This document shows positions 63,639 to 64,000 of a stretch of 64,000 bases of DNA, one piece after another. The notes under the pieces were generated by a model. That model ran no database searches. It saw only the letters and a program-made list of their open reading frames with translations, and was not told the origin of the DNA. Positions within the stretch are counted from its first letter, which is position 1; the number at the start of each line of letters is the position of its first letter. The DNA comes from Serratia ureilytica (GTDB taxonomy: Bacteria; Pseudomonadota; Gammaproteobacteria; Enterobacterales; Enterobacteriaceae). The position numbers were made by a program, and so were the translations under genes. The DNA lies in assembly GCF_013375155.1 (NCBI RefSeq), contig NZ_JABXOF010000007.1, positions 62,001 through 126,000 on the forward strand, read 5' to 3'.

Positions 63639-64000
63639 CTATTTGGGCTCCCGCCACGCCCAGCTGCAGAGCGGGGTGAGGATTTCCGGCAGCGGGATAT
63701 CCCAGTGCTCGGTCGGCAGGTGCTCCACCTGCTGGCAATCATGGGCCAGGCCGATGGGATAGGGGCCGCCGCTGCGCCAGTTTTGCAGGGTGCGATCGTA
63801 GAAACCGCCCCCCATGCCCAAACGCTGCCCGGTATGATCGAATGCCACCAACGGCGTCAGCACGACGTCAAGTTCGCCCAGCGGCAACACCTGGCGCACA
63901 TCGAGGCGGGGCTCGAGAATATTGAAGCGATTGCGTACCAGCGGCGTTTCCGGCGCATAGCGCAGGAACAGCAGGTGACCCGGGCTGAACGGGTGCAGCA
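63639..64000 (-). CDS. fau: 5-formyltetrahydrofolate cyclo-ligase (5' partial)
   Basis: ATP-dependent enzyme converting 5-formyl-THF to 5,10-methenyl-THF (YgfA/Fau). The visible 120 residues are the C-terminal part: LHPFSPGHLLFLRYAPE, then VLPLGELDVVLTPLVAFD and the nucleotide/substrate motif GQRLGMGGGFYDRTLQNW, ending near WDIPLPEILTP. The frame runs off the window edge, so the start is not seen. It is convergent with serA, as in E. coli. Confidence 0.93.
   Translation of the reverse strand, partial: LHPFSPGHLLFLRYAPETPLVRNRFNILEPRLDVRQVLPLGELDVVLTPLVAFDHTGQRLGMGGGFYDRTLQNWRSGGPYPIGLAHDCQQVEHLPTEHWDIPLPEILTPLCSWAWREPK

Noticed and set aside
63591-63640. Sib-type toxin/antisense or 6S RNA near fau
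   Set aside because: The serA-fau gap is only 48 bases and contains just a terminator; 6S RNA, if present, would lie beyond the window edge upstream of fau.
1-64000. CRISPR array, insertion sequence, prophage, tRNA or rRNA genes
   Set aside because: No regularly spaced repeats, transposase or integrase motifs, or tRNA/rRNA sequences were seen; the only long repeat is the hok/sok pair.

Overview
This 64 kb window is high-GC gammaproteobacterial DNA. Its core genes (mrcB, fhuACDB, metK, yqgB-speA-speB, loiP, tktA, epd-pgk-fbaA, mscS, argO, yggE, argP, rpiA, serA, fau) encode proteins close in length and sequence to those I recall from Escherichia coli. The GC richness and gene set suggest Serratia, most likely S. 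marcescens or a near relative. That is an inference from recognition, not a database match. Both ends are cut inside genes: mrcB lacks its 5' end and fau lacks its 5' end.

Layout. 0-8.6 kb: the end of mrcB and the ferric-hydroxamate uptake operon fhuACDB behind a Fur box. 8.6-14.8 kb: two nearly identical hok/sok type I toxin-antitoxin loci in direct orientation, bracketing metK (minus, MetJ operator) and yqgB-speA-speB (agmatine/putrescine synthesis). 14.8-29.5 kb: a large, poorly recognised catabolic island of 16 genes. It has a divergent MFS importer, then a co-directional run: Rieske ferredoxin, a small unknown protein, a single-subunit Rieske oxygenase, SDR, IclR regulator, VOC extradiol-type dioxygenase, ferredoxin reductase, second MFS importer, cupin, alpha/beta hydrolase, non-canonical SDR, aspartate-dehydrogenase-like protein, aldehyde dehydrogenase and ThDP enzyme. 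It looks like a complete oxygenase-plus-ring-cleavage pathway for an unknown aromatic or cyclic compound, and it is the best candidate here for an undescribed system. 29.5-33.9 kb: loiP, tktA, brnQ. 34.4-38.5 kb: a three-gene ABC importer of unknown substrate. 38.5-46.2 kb: a carnitine-oxidation cluster (cntB, semialdehyde dehydrogenase, cntA, BCCT transporter, dmlA, dmlR) that could convert L-carnitine to trimethylamine plus D-malate and on to pyruvate. 46.3-52 kb: epd-pgk-fbaA with a Cra box, a cluster of hairpins, a DUF1345 membrane protein and mscS. 52.2-58.6 kb: an accessory block between mscS and argO containing an AT-richer lipoprotein, an aromatic-acid-type MFS, the MesD/MesX folate-independent methionine synthase pair, yaiL and an RluA-family pseudouridine synthase. 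58.7-64 kb: argO, yggE, argP, rpiA, serA, fau.

Compared with the E. coli order as I remember it, the backbone speB-loiP-tktA-epd-pgk-fbaA-mscS-argO-yggE-argP-rpiA-serA-fau is kept, and accessory blocks sit at three joints (speB/loiP, tktA/epd, mscS/argO). The mrcB-fhuACDB block, next to hemL in E. coli, here adjoins metK through a hok locus. I saw no rRNA, tRNA, CRISPR array, prophage or insertion sequence.
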